A DNA stretch of 64,000 nucleotides from Telopea speciosissima. Lineage: Eukaryota; Streptophyta; Magnoliopsida; Proteales; Proteaceae. Position 1 is the stretch's first letter. Each line of letters opens with the position of its first letter. Of the stretch, positions 1 through 11,590 are shown piece after piece. The notes beneath the pieces are model-generated. The model saw nothing but the letters and a program-made list of their open reading frames with translations, was not told the DNA's origin and did not search any database. The stretch spans positions 12,098,862 through 12,162,861 of the forward strand of contig NC_057918.1 in NCBI RefSeq assembly GCF_018873765.1, written 5' to 3'. A program made the position numbers and the translations under genes.

Positions 1-871
1 TAGAGTTCTGGAGCATAGAGTCCCCACACCAGGCCCTACACTCAACCCTGGTTTGGAGATCAGGCTCCCTCTGGTTCGCAAGATCCACCAAGACTTTCTA
101 TTTTGGTGTCACCACTGCAACTCTCAACTCAACCATCAGAATTGCACAAGATTTACAGCATAGGTGCACCTCCGTAGGACCTCTACTCGATCCAATTGTG
201 GGTCCAAGTTGCTGCTTGGTTTGGTTTCTACACCTAACTCCCCTACTTTCCATTTTGGTGAATTTTCTCTTTGGCTGTCTCTAGCCATCCGAATTGGCTC
301 AAACTTTGGGAGTCACTTGTGCAGGCCCAGACTTGAATTCGACCCTAATATTAGCCCCTTCTACTGGCTGAAACCTGTGTTCCAGCAAATACCCCTATTC
401 TGAACCTGTGTTGGTCCATGCCCTTCTACTTGGGTTTGTTAATTGGTTAATGTGGGTTTACTCGGGACTCATTCTGAGCTAATTTAGTCTTTACATTAGT
501 CTCAGCCTTGCAGGTCATAGTAACAACTCAAGTTGGAGTTCAGATGCCGCCTATGAATTTGGTTTCGTCTAGGTTAATTGGTGTAGCCTATACATGGCTT
601 ACCCATTGATTATTATTTGGTTTCATCCAGGTTGGTGTTATCCTTGACTTATTGTCCTGCCCAAGGATCAAGATCTCGGTTCAGACATAGTTTTGGTCAG
701 GCCTGAAAACGAGACGTGCTGATGCAGATAAGTCACATAATGGGTTTATTTTATTGAAAATAAGCTTTTGGTGGGGTTATGTATATATTGGGCCTTTGAT
801 TCTATGTATTTTCTTTGTAATGGGCCACTTTAATGAGCCTAAAATGTGGGTACAAAGAAGGCATACGGGAT
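1..871. other. unassigned flank, probably old retroelement sequence
   Basis: No convincing gene is seen. The open frames are short and resemble no family I recognise. The sequence from about 720 to 871 ends abruptly where the LTR element begins, and its T-rich, low-complexity style resembles long terminal repeat DNA of another retrotransposon, but no matching second copy lies in the window. This is inference from style only. Confidence 0.3.
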
Positions 872-1090
872 TGTTGGAATATGTATTCCAGAATACCGTG
901 GGGGTATTCTGGTCCTTTTGGGGTAGTCTTTATGTTATTAAGTGTAAGTCGGCTATATGGGTTTTAGTGCCACATCGCCTATTTTAGTCTCTTGTAACTT
1001 TCCCCTCTATTATAAATAGAGGGGCTTACCTATCAATTAATACAAGCAATTATTCTCTCATTCTCTCTTTTCTAGCCCACGATTCTACCA
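872..1090 (+). repeat. 5' LTR of the copia-type element
   Basis: This 219-bp LTR is bounded by TG...CA, has a TATAAATA box at 1011-1018 and a CT-rich 3' part. Its first 62 bases recur at 3897-3959 with a few substitutions (for example GAATACCGTG followed by GGGGTATTC against AGGGTATTC). The differences between the two copies indicate an old insertion. Confidence 0.7.
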
Positions 1091-1538
1091 ACTTGGTATT
1101 AGAGCTAGTCTGATCTAAGTTAGAAAAAGAGAAGAAAACCCTCATCCATCTCTTCAATCGACTTCTCCCTTCTTCTCCCTTTCTCGGCTTCTCCTTCTTC
1201 TGTTCTTCTTCCTCTCAACCTGTAAAGGGACAGCACTAATGAGGTAAACACAGCATATCAATGATTTAGTTGCTTCCCCCCTCCCTTTCTACCTTTTTTT
1301 ATTAAAAAAATTCTGTTCGAAATCTGATGGAGCCATACCTGCGATATTGGAGCTGTCTAGAATTTTTGGAGATCTGATTTCTACCCAATGAAGATTGATC
1401 CTCCATTGTTGGAGCCCCCTATGCAGCCTTTTCCAGCACTCTTCTACCCTATTCCATAGTCTTCCTTCCCTTTCTTTCTTTCTCTCCATCTTTTATTAAC
1501 TTTTCCAGCCTCCATACCCAAATCGATCTCAACTTGTC

Positions 1539-2275
1539 AGGGTTTTGACCCTTTTTCAAAACCCTGACTCCAATCGATTTTGGGGTTTCCCTTTTCAGAT
1601 GCAGCTAATTTTTTAGGGGTGATTCCCTACTACTACAAGCCTTAATGGACCTAAGTTTGGACATTTTCTGATGGCTGGATTTGTTCTTACAGCAAAACCT
1701 TCTCAACCTGCTATTTTTGGGTACTTGTTAAAACCTTGACTCAAATCGACATAAAGGTTACATGTTTCAATTTTTGCTGATTTTTGGAGGGCTGATTACT
1801 CCAACTACAAGGATCACTCGACCTCATTCTTAGCCTCTTTCCAAGTGTTTGAAGACCCCTAACCCCAATCGATCCTCCTTTTCAGGGTTTTACAAAACCC
1901 TGACACATCGATTTTAGGGTTAGGGTTGATTGTAACTGTTGGAGTTTTTTGGAGGTGTTTCTACCATCAAGAGGGACATTCTACTTCAACGATTTATGGC
2001 TTGAAGAAGTTATATTACACAAGATAACTGCTGCCCTAGTTTTCTTGCAATTTTTTGTGTTTCTCCCACTTGAAGATCAAGTCTCAATCACCAAGGAGAT
2101 TGGTTATTCGAACTGGAGATCCATTCCCGCAGTTGTGGTCAGCATCTATTACCAGAAGACATCACCTTTGACAAGTCATCATCATTTTTGTTGAAGCCCC
2201 CTTCCCTACAATCGATCTTCACTTTCAGGGTTTTTTTACAAAACCCTGACTATAATCGATCTAAGGGTTAGGACA
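1539..2275 (+). repeat. about 170-bp spaced imperfect repeats inside the LTR element
   Basis: A module containing AAAACCCTGAC, then ATCGAT and AGGGTT or a close variant, recurs near 1560, 1735, 1897 and 2243. That is a spacing of roughly 170 bp, with one unit decayed or lost near 2075. A second shared block (GCTGATTTTT followed by GGAG and a CTACAAG or ATCAAAG stretch) follows each copy by 30-40 bases. It was aligned by eye. Confidence 0.5.
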
Positions 2276-3959
2276 GTCCACTCTTGCTGATTTTTTTAGG
2301 AGAGTTTTATAACCATCAAAGGAATATTCAACCCATATTTCAGCAACATTCATCAGTTCTTTTTGGCAAAAATTCAGGTTCATTCTTATGGCTCGGTTTC
2401 TCCAATTATCAACCTATTTTTTTTACTTGTTCCTATGTGGCCGGGTGTTTCAACTACCTATGGATCTTTCGGGTTCTTTATCTTATATTTGCTGGTTCTA
2501 TTGAGCTTTACTACATATATTGCTGGTTTTATTGATTGGCTTCTGTAAGCATGACTGGTTGACATGTTACTGCTGCCTTTATGTGGACTACTGTTGCCCT
2601 ATTATTGAGACTGAGTATCCTACTATTGGAGATCAAATTTCTTTCATTATTGAAGACTCGTATCTACTACCCTGGAGATCAGCTTATTTGGGATGACAAC
2701 AGTGTGTTCCAAGGTTATTGGTTGCAACTACAAACCTATTCAGTTATGTGAAGCTTTTCTGGTTCATATCCGGCTCCCTTTGAGAGCTTGATCCTAGCAT
2801 TGTTCACAAATTCAGATCTGATCCAAGTTTTTTGTTGAAGCTTCTTACATCCATTGCTGTCCAAATATCTTCGTCAGTTCTATTTAGCATGTGGGAGTTT
2901 ATAGTTTGGAATTTTGCACACTAGTACTTCCTTGTGTGAAAATTGATCAAGTTTTTACAGAATGGTACCTTCTCAAATTAGACCTGCTTTTTTTAATTCA
3001 GATTTGATCATTGGAGATTGGTGTTTTGGAATTAGTTTGATCGATTGAAAGAAGGTTGTAAATTACTGTGTTGCTTTGTCCATGGTTCATTATCCCACTG
3101 CTTCTTTTCACTTCACCACCTCTCAAACCATACCTTTGGCATATACTCATAACCACCTTGGAAATTTATGTATTCTCTAAATTGCCATTTCTTCTCTTTC
3201 CATTACCCTTGGCACCTTTTGGAAGATTTTGGAATATTATGTTTTTGCTCTATCACTTACATCATTTCTGTTATATCCACGTGTACTACACGTGAGGGAG
3301 GGATTATGTACAGTATACTGCAACCATTGCAGAAAGCAGAACTTGCAGGAACACTTGGGGCAAAACATAGAAGATCAGAGTTTTCACCATTGCCAATGGG
3401 TATCTACTTTGTTATTGGGGTGAGTTTGCCATAAGGAGGAGATTGGTATTAAAGTATTGACGATGTTTGGTGATTGCCTGCCTATATGAGGTTGTACAGT
3501 TGAATTGATTTTTTCCGTTGCTTGATTCATCTACTCGCTACCCTAGTTACTTATCTTCAAGATTATCATTCAGAGATTCATCACTGGACAGCAATAGAAG
3601 ATTGGTAAAAGCTGGCTTTTTTGGAAGACATTCCAGTCCCGGTTTGCTGATCAAGTCTGCCCAAGTTTTGAAGATCTATTTTTTCAAGTTCTTGAAGGTT
3701 TATTTGGGAGCTACATTCGTCTTGAAGCTGGATTCTGCTACAACTTATTTTTTCCCGTTTTGTTCAAGTTGGGCATTAGTACCTTGTATGCGCCAACTTG
3801 AGGGGAAGTGTTAGCATTATTATGGAGTTTTTTTTTATTTAGTTCAAGCTAAATTTTCTTTCTTTAATTCTTTGTATAATCCAGCTTGAGGGGGAGTATT
3901 GGAATATATACTTCAGAATACCGTGAGGGTATTCTGGTCCTTTTGGGGTAGTCTTTATA

Positions 3960-4705
3960 CTTCACTGCTCCTAAATAATGACACAGATTATGCAAGGCGA
4001 TTATAAGAACTCTACTGCATATATATTTATGAGTTAACTCTTATAACAAGACTAGACTAAAGCCTATTCAGTCACATCAAACAATAATGGAGGTCATGAT
4101 GTAAGACAACTATGGATATATCAGCTCAAGTCTATAGATTGTAGGCTCAAATTTGTCCAAATTATATCTAACAGCCACCACAAATCATATATCAATTCGG
4201 AAGGAAAACATGCCTCAATCAATAATGCAACAAAAGTCAATTAGAGCTAAACAAGCAGGTATGTAATACAATAAAGCCAGCAAACTTTACAATCACCAAA
4301 TATGGCATGTCTAAATTCTTAGGGTAAACCAATCAATTGGTGTGCTAAAGCTTCTTTCAAAACTATGAAAGAAAAATGAAATCTCTCATGAGAAATTCTC
4401 AAGTTTTGGTTAAAAACTGAGAGAAATAAACCGTCCACCTTGTAGCAAACCAGCCTCAATGAAGATTTAAAAAGTTGTGCAGCATTCGAGTCAAGGGTTC
4501 AAGGCTTTTGAGAGAGAGCGAGGTAAAACAACTAAACCCAACCTTGTTGCAAGTGTTCCATGATTAAGCTTCGTGCATACCATAAGTCTGATACTCTTAA
4601 GACATACATCTTGATCAATACAAGATGATAAAACTGTCTGTTTCAGAAAAATATATATACTACTTTATTAAGGTTACCGGGGTTCCTACAATTCTGCTTG
4701 GTATG
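3960..4705. other. intergenic spacer, nothing recognised
   Basis: This is AT-rich sequence without a convincing reading frame, splice pattern or repeat structure. Confidence 0.5.
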
Positions 4706-4711
4706 TGAAGA

Positions 4712-4836
4712 CCATAGTTATCAAGGCGTCGCCCATGGCGTCCAGGCTCATTGGGCGCCTTGCCACCATGGCGGTGTCGCCTTGTTTTTTGAACCTCTTA
4801 AACGCCATGGTCGCCTTCCCGCCTTGATAACTATGG
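4712..4836. mobile_element. 125-bp MITE with CCATAGTTATCAAGGCG termini
   Basis: The inverted termini are CCATAGTTATCAAGGCG (4712-4728) and its exact complement (4820-4836). They are flanked by a 6-bp direct repeat, TGAAGA (4706-4711 and 4837-4842). The interior is GC-rich and itself partly palindromic around GCCATGG. It is non-autonomous. The duplication may be longer if the true element ends lie a few bases away. Confidence 0.75.
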
Positions 4837-4842
4837 TGAAGA

Positions 4843-7050
4843 TAGCCTTTTTTTTTCAAATTTTGAAAAGAACCATCATATAAAAGAGAAAAAATACCTC
4901 TTTAATTAAAAAAAAAAATTTGTGACATTCTAATTCCTCAAGTACTTGAGGCTTCGCCAGTTAGTTATATTCATCCCACTTCCTTATCCATGTGCACTTC
5001 CACCCTTCCGATTTACAATGAAACCTCTCTCCCCCACCCCCTCACTCGCTAATTCTTTTCTTTTTTCTGAAACTCATTCCCCAATTCTTGTTCCATTCTT
5101 TTCTTTCTTTTGTCATGTGCAACACTACACGTACACATTAGTGATTTTTGAGAAATTGAAAGTGAAAGCCATTGGGCATTAATGACTCAAAGTCACCCTC
5201 ACCCTTTAGGGCCTTTGAAAATTGGTTTGGACTTGTTAACCTGACATAATATGTGAGAGACGCCACTAACATTTCCAATATATAAAAACATGGCATACAC
5301 CATCTTTTGGCTTCGACCCCACAAAATGGGAGATGACTGACAACTAATTGACTATGTGACTCACATTTATATGAGGTTAATATTTTCATCTTGGTGTAGG
5401 TGGTCCTCAGTTTTACCAAGAGAGGAGGGGGAAATGAAATAAAACATTAGAAATTGTTTTTTCAAGGGGGCAACTTTCGCCATTTGACTGATTAGAAGAG
5501 TTGGGTCTCCCATGTTGGACCCAACTTTAGCTTTTAACGGACATCTTATCTTTTTGTCTAATTCTTTTTTCGTCGAGAATGCGAAATTGACCTAGAATGC
5601 ATTCCAACAATGTATACCAAACACAGCCTAAAAAGTGGTGGTATTTTGATAGTTGACATGCTGGCACCCATTAAGGATATCAACCCCATCATATCAGTGA
5701 ATTCTTTTCTTTCACCCAAGTCTCAATTGTACCCATATATGCTTCCTTGTCAAGTTCAATAAGAAAATGACAAATGGAGAAAAAATATAAAACAAAATTT
5801 AATAAATATATGGCCTAAGGGAAACAACAAAAAAGAAAAGGGAAAAAAAAGTGATGAAGAGATTATGGATCTCTTTTTTCCCCATTCACAGAGAAAGAAG
5901 GATGAAATGAATGAGGCAAAAAAAAAGTTCAGACTGCAAGCCCAAACCAGTTAGATGATGGCATTTGAAAATGTAAGTACTGATCATTTCTTCATTAAAT
6001 GGTTTTACTAGCATGAATTAATGATGGCACCGGACAACATCAGTAAACCTCTCACATAATTTCAGGACATAAGAAAACAGGAAAAGGAAAAGCAAAACAA
6101 AAGGCCAAACGCTTCATCAATTTGAGGTTCCGTAAATTCCATGATGAATTATGACAAATGACCGCTAAATATAAAATAAATTTTATGAATAATACCAATT
6201 TCCAAGAGAAAAAAAAAATTTGAAGAATAATCGGAGCCCAAGTGTTCACGGAAATTGTTTACCAGTGTTGATTCATGATTTCACTTTCATAACTATTAAA
6301 TTTCAATTTTTCTATACTGAACCAGCTGCCATGTTTCATTGACAATCCCAAAGCTTGTCTTAAACCCTACACTTAGCTTATTCAATTACAAAAAATCAAT
6401 CATGATTGACAAAAAGGAAGGAAAACAGGAATCACACATGGGTTCTCTGTGTGAGAGAGAGAGAGAGAGAGAGGGAGAGAAAGAGATATGCACCTTGACG
6501 AAGAAATTTCAAACTTCACCGAAGCAAAAAAAATTCCCCTGCACCTCCTCAAAGAACTTAGACCGTGCCTCTGCTGGTAGCGTAACTCAACATTGAAGCA
6601 GTAGATGAGATTTGGTGAGTGGAGAAGGAATTTCTTGGTTAAGAAAACGGGCCCGTATGAGTTGGCCTTATAGCTTAATTCTAGAGGATAAGTTGGAGAT
6701 ATTTTGATGAGTTGTGGAGAGCAGAGTGGGAATTTCTTAGTTACGAAGGAAACAGGCGAGTATGAGGTGGCCTCATAACTCCCGACTAACTGAAATATTG
6801 GAAGGTGACGGCTCCATATCCACTGAACATGATCTATGGCTAAGAAATCGGTTACAGAGACTGATATGTAAAGACATTAAAACTAGAGAATAAGTAGGAG
6901 AAGATCTTTCAAAGAGTTGCGGAGATTTACAGTGATTACAAGGGAAGAGCAAATAGAGATACAGAGATGTCGACACTGGACACTGTGGAGTGGGGAGAAA
7001 GAGAAGATTAGAGAGTTTTCTAAGCAATGTACGGAGTAGGGGATTGGTTT
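4843..7050. other. intergenic spacer with GA microsatellite and a local duplication
   Basis: No gene is supported. A GA run lies at about 6452-6480. An imperfect duplication is visible: the block with GGAATTTCTTGGTTA and GAGTTGGCCTTATA (about 6625-6675) recurs as GGAATTTCTTAGTTA and GAGGTGGCCTCATA (about 6725-6780). The short frames across this duplication look fortuitous. Confidence 0.4.
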
Positions 7051-7058
7051 TTGTCAAG

Positions 7059-7240
7059 ATCCAGATCCTCTACTGCCGAACTGCTCGGCAGGATCGTGCT
7101 GCTCATACACGGTGAGGCATGCAATGACCACCTTACCCCCACTCAGGCAAGATGTTTGGACAGGGGTAAAGCGATCATTACATCCCTCACCGTGTCTAGC
7201 AGCACGGTCCTACCGGGCGTCTCAGCCATAGAGGATCCAA
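7059..7240. mobile_element. hairpin MITE, family A copy 1
   Basis: The left part (AGATCCTCTACTGCC, then CGTGCTGCTCATACACGGTGAGG in two blocks) is mirrored on the right (CCCTCACCGTGT, TAGCAGCACG, then ATAGAGGATCC). The middle carries CAATGACCACCTTAC and GGTAAAGCGATCATTAC. The copy at about 26217-26399 has the same order of blocks, so this is a family. Ends are approximate. Confidence 0.5.
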
Positions 7241-7388
7241 ATTCTAAGAAAGAACGCTACCCGTTGTGCACCTAGTGTGGCTTCCACGCCTAGACACACG
7301 GTCCGCCTTGCCCATCTAGAAATGACCGTCTTGCCCCATGTAAAAGTCGAAATTCTAGGTGCCCAATGCAATTTCTGTGTCTAGGCAT

Positions 7389-8484
7389 TAAGGGTGTCAA
7401 ACGGAGCGGTTTTGATTATACGGTGCGGTTCAGGTTCGGTGCACATTTTGCAAGGTAGAAATCAAAACCGCACCGGATAAGAATCACCCAAAAATCAAAA
7501 TCGTTTTATATGTGGTGCGATTTTTGCGATTTCTATTTGGTTTTTATTATACGACTAACAACCGATTTACATGCGGTTTGTCATACCAGTTCACATCTGG
7601 TTTCAACTTTGTATCCTTTAATTCTATCATCCATTTCCTTGTTATGTGGGAGAAATTGTATATTTCATAAACAAATTAGAATATAATTAACAAATCAGAA
7701 TTTCACTAACAAAACCTTATAATTAATACTCAACCTTCCACCTTTGTACCCTTTAATTCAATTAACCCATTTCATAAACAAATCAGAATATAAGCAATCA
7801 ACATGGAACCCTATCAAAAATTAACACCAAGCATTAAATAAAAGATCTTGATCTTATTCAAAAGATGATTTCATAAGATTTCCAACACCACCAAAATCAA
7901 GCAAATAAAAGAAGTTCTAATCATCAAAATTATCCCCAAGGAAAAATGACTGAATAATCTAATATTCTATAATGTTATGCTTCCAAAGTCCCTTCTCAAT
8001 CCAACAGTCCATAATTAACCATAGACATTCTACAAAGATGCATCCACGCCACTTTAATTTGCATTCTTTAGCTTCTTCTAATAGTTCCAACGCAACAAAG
8101 ATGAGCTTAGATGTTCCCGTCTCCACCCATTAGAATTTTTTGCTCCAGAGATTCCAACACCTCCCTGTTATGCAAAGTCAATGTAAATTTTTCTTGTTAA
8201 TTTCTTAAGTATAATAAAAGATAAATGAAGAAATCGTAAGTTGATACCTATACTGAACAAGCTAACCCTCCACGGGTATTATACATTAGTTATGGACTCT
8301 TAGATTCTATCTGGTTCTATTCGGTTCAAAATTGATGGTTAACCAACGGTTATCCGATTTTGAACCGAATCGAACCGAACCAAACCAAATAGAGAACATG
8401 TGAAATCAGAATTGCACCATTTTTTTGCGGTCTGATTCAGTTAGATCGTAAACGGTCGGTTTCGGTTTCATTTTGACACCCTTA
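7389..8484. mobile_element. 1.1 kb non-autonomous hAT-like element
   Basis: The termini TAAGGGTGTCAAA (7389) and TTTTGACACCCTTA (to 8484) are inverted. They are flanked by a perfect 8-bp target duplication, CTAGGCAT (7381-7388 and 8485-8492), the size typical of hAT superfamily insertions. Subterminal regions are rich in CGGTTT/AACCG motifs. No transposase frame is visible, so it is non-autonomous. The surrounding GC-richer sequence (about 7245-7380 and 8493-8715) looks like one older element split by this insertion. Confidence 0.85.
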
Positions 8485-8761
8485 CTAGGCATGGTCACCA
8501 TGCAAGGGGCACGACCGGGTAGCTTTCTTTTCCCCAATTTGATATTATACAATAGGGATAAAAAACACTACCTTGGCGTGTGTTGTCCCTGCGTCCAAAC
8601 GCAGGGGCACAAAATGACTATCATGCCCCCTTCAATTTTTGCCTTTCCATGGGAGCACGATGGTCATTTCGCACACCCCTGTATCTAGGCGCAAGGATGG
8701 TGCACTACACGCAATATCCTGATAGAGTTAGTTTTTATTTACAAAAATAAAAAGAGAATAT

Positions 8762-8762
<1 letters not shown>

Positions 8763-8801
<39 letters not shown>

Positions 8802-8802
8802 C
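8763..8802. repeat. long poly-T tract
   Basis: An uninterrupted run of about 40 T is followed by CTTTTGGGATAAAC and TTATTAATAAAAT. This arrangement resembles the 3' end of a minus-strand retroposon (poly-A tail preceded by a short AT-rich end), but no coding remnant follows. Confidence 0.6.
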
Positions 8803-9128
8803 TTTTGGGATAAACTTCGAACCTTTATTAATAAAATGAGAAGATACAAAACAACGCCGAAGAATCAGAATTGAATTGGATTTTCAATTTGATAAAAATT
8901 AATTTCCATATTCTAGAATGCTTAACTTGAAGTGTTTGAGATATTTTAGAACTCATTAAACACCTTAAAAATCCATTTTGAAAGAGAAACACTTTCAAAA
9001 TTAAATTTGAAATGATATGTTAGAGAGAGCTCTAGCTAAAATGATGATCTTAGCTCTGCCCTATTGATGTGGCCACATCTTCAAAACCTCAAGTGGGTAC
9101 TAATGTTAAAGCTTCCTAATTTTATTTT

Positions 9129-9278
9129 GGGAAGTAGTTCTCTGTCCGGGAGTGTGGCCTACGCCAGCACTCTCATGTGTCTATCTCTCTCCTCCTCAAA
9201 ACAAGGGGACAAATGTGTCTTTTTATATGGGGAGGAGAGAGATAGTATGCCACACTCCCGGATAGAGAACTTTCTCCC
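9129..9278. mobile_element. 150-bp hairpin MITE
   Basis: The left arm GGGAAGTAGTTCTCTGTCCG followed by GGAGTGTGGC is mirrored by GCCACACTCCCGGATAGAGA followed by ACTTTCTCCC. Inside, ATCTCTCTCCTCCTC is matched by GAGGAGAGAGAT. The whole unit folds into one hairpin. The termini also resemble the element at about 51370-51540. No clear target duplication was seen. Confidence 0.55.
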
Positions 9279-9282
9279 TTTT

Positions 9283-10250
9283 TTATTTTCAATTTAAACA
9301 TGTGTAAGTGCATTTCTGTTTTAATTTGTCATAAGAGAGTGGTGCCAAGAAAAAGCTCTAGCTATAAAGCAGGGAAGGTCCACTTAAATTTATTGAAAAC
9401 TAGTATGAAGCCACCCATTTTCATGGATATAACCAAGACTCAAAAGGTGAGAAAACCATGAAAACAAATTTCCCAACAAAAAAAAAAGTACAAAGAGGGA
9501 GGAAGTTACAAATCAAATGGAGTAGCCAGGTAAGAAGAAAATATTGAAAAATTCAAGACTATGAAAACAATATGAATGGATGTAAGCACACACATAGGAA
9601 GCTACATGATTAAATTAAGCTTGAAATTTGCACATGGCCAATCCATACCACTACTTGATTATCTGTAAAGTTGAAAATGTCACACTACTTTCTTTATGGC
9701 AAAAAATTGTGTCAATCTAAAAATACCTTCTAGAGCTACCATTCAAGAAACTCTTTTGAAAAGGAGGGAAAGAAAAAGGTGAAGGGGTCAAGGCCAAGAT
9801 GCATGTCAATTATGTATCATAAACGGCAATCAAATTGGTGGCATATGGAGTGTATGAAATTTGGGAGAGGCTTTCTCACAATATATGAGTGCTAATTTGG
9901 GTGTATGAGAGTTTAGGTTACAAATAATAAATAAGGGGTTTAGAGGAGAGAGAGGGGTATAGGGCCCTCACTTTCTGTGGGATGACTTGCAAAAGAATCC
10001 GCACACAAATGACATGAGGACCTTTTGCACATAACAGAAGCAGACAAATATAGAAATAGTAAGAAGAATAAACAAGAATATAACAAGAGAAGGGTAACAC
10101 AGATACGAAAAAAGAAGAAGCATTCGGAGAAATTTATGAATAAGATTTCTATTATTCGGATAATATAGCTATAGAGTAACAGAAAACTAGATAGCAAGGA
10201 AGACAATTGAATAATTACCAAAAAAAAAAAAAGCACAACAATAAGAGTGT
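9283..10250. other. intergenic spacer
   Basis: This is AT-rich DNA without recognisable genes. The open frames near 9918-10236 on the minus strand are hydrophobic low-complexity translations of A-rich DNA and are not supported as genes. Confidence 0.4.
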
Positions 10251-10255
10251 ATTAC

Positions 10256-10672
10256 CTGAGCAGGTTGCGATGGTTGTCCTCTATGCCAATCCCTCTCTTC
10301 ACACTCTTTAGTCCTTACCAGCTCGAATAAAGCGATGAATGTGAGAAGATTCACACACCTAGGCTTTAATATTGTCCGCTAAATTCTTGAGGTTGGGAGA
10401 TTGTGAAAGAAGGTCAAAAGAAAATTGGTGAAACGTCTCGAACTCAGCATCAGGATAATTAGAAACTTCAACAAAGTATCTTTTTGTGTTTCTTACCTTG
10501 AAGCAGTGGAGAGGAGGCATGACGGTGATCAGAATCATCATGAGAAAGTTTTGAGTCGTCCTTGGCAGTTTCCACCTTAATGGTCTCTTCCAGTCCAATA
10601 GAATTAGACTCAGTTTTGATCGGAATGCTGCAATTAAATACCTGCTTCGAAGAATCAAAACCTCTTACATCT
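10256..10672 (-). pseudogene. possible two-exon gene fragment, family unknown
   Basis: Two minus-strand stretches look exon-like. The upstream one (about 10672-10497) reads as a polar peptide containing FNCSIPIKTESNSIGLEE and DDSDHRHASS and ends at a good donor, CAAG|GTAAGA. The downstream one (about 10325-10256) contains RTKECEERDWHRGQPSQP and ends at CTCAG|GTAATA. Codon-like composition and donors suggest real exons. However, I find no acceptor that joins them in frame and no start or end, so this could be a broken copy, a transposon-captured fragment, or a gene I have not solved. I do not recognise the family. Confidence 0.25.
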
Positions 10673-10699
10673 CTAATATCTTACATTCTCTCTCCTTTC

Positions 10700-11590
10700 T
10701 GACATATGAACTTTCATGTAGAATAACAATGCAAAACATCTCTCTGAATCCTAATAGTTGGGGAAAAAACATAGAATAATAATGTGTATGTGAAACCATA
10801 AATGATGAGTGTTACTGTCTTGTCAATTTGTCATTGGTTAGCTACTTCTTGAAAAGTTTTATTGTTTAAACATTTTTTTTTTTTATGTGCAAGAATATGC
10901 ACGCCACATCTCTCGAAGGAAGTACCATCCAAATGGGTCCATGTTTTCAAAGTAGGTGATAAAAATTACAAAAAAAATAAAAAAATGGACAAGAGATTGT
11001 TGTGTGATTGTGTGATTCTTGCATCAATATGGAAGCCAAAGAGAATGCATGATAGGGCATCAACATAGATGTGATTTATGTTTTAAGGGCGATGGAGCGG
11101 TAATTTCATGCACTCATAGGTCAAGGTGGATGAACCACAGTGACTTGTTAGTGTTCTTTTTCCCAAAGAATTTATGTGCAAGAAAAATTGCATTCTAGCA
11201 TCTGCTTATTATTTTCCAAAAAAAAAATTTATGATTTGAATTTCGAAAAAAGGACTTTGTCCGATAATCCTTAAGCTAGATACATGATAGGGTGAAATGA
11301 TTTGCCCACCCCATAAAAGATAAAAATCTCATCCTCTTGATGCTTTCTCACACATTTTCATTGGGGTCATGTTGGTGCAGGGGCCACGCTTCGGATAGAA
11401 AACTCATCCCCTTGCAATTTTTATCTCTAACTATGACATCATGTGTAATTTACATGGAGATCCTCTCGTCGTCTGCTCACCACGTGTAAGTAGGCTGAGG
11501 AAAGCCACTTAGATGGAGATTCTTATGGAGATGAGAGACACGAAGCCTTTATACGACTGCAGATGAACGACAGGGTTGGGTTGGAGACCT
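10700..11590. other. intergenic spacer, nothing firm
   Basis: No gene is supported. Around 11290-11410 there are fragments (for example TCATGTTGGTGCAGGGGCC and GGATAGAAAACTC) that resemble the hairpin MITE ends found elsewhere in the window, but I could not define an element. Confidence 0.35.

Larger units (their letters stand above)
872..3959 (+). mobile_element. copia-type LTR retroelement, non-coding, 3' LTR truncated
   Basis: The 5' LTR (872-1090) opens with TGTTGGAATATG, ends with CTACCA and contains a TATA box (TATAAATA, 1011-1018). A primer-binding site TGGTATTAGAGC (1094-1105), complementary to the initiator Met tRNA 3' end with one difference, follows after 3 bases. A polypurine tract GAGGGGGAG (3888-3896) immediately precedes a second copy of the LTR start (3897-3959), which breaks off after about 63 bases. 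The 2.8 kb interior encodes no gag, protease, integrase, reverse transcriptase or RNase H that I can recognise, so the element would depend on proteins from elsewhere (LARD or TR-GAG-like). The interior also holds about 170-bp spaced repeats, listed separately. The layout is clear; the family name is inferred. Confidence 0.75.

Noticed and set aside
6773-7057. 94-codon minus-strand frame
   Set aside because: It crosses a local imperfect duplication and a MITE, has no family resemblance, and has no splice or promoter context.
9918-10236. Hydrophobic minus-strand frames that look like membrane proteins
   Set aside because: They are translations of A/T-rich DNA giving F/L/Y runs, and lack conserved motifs or a credible start.
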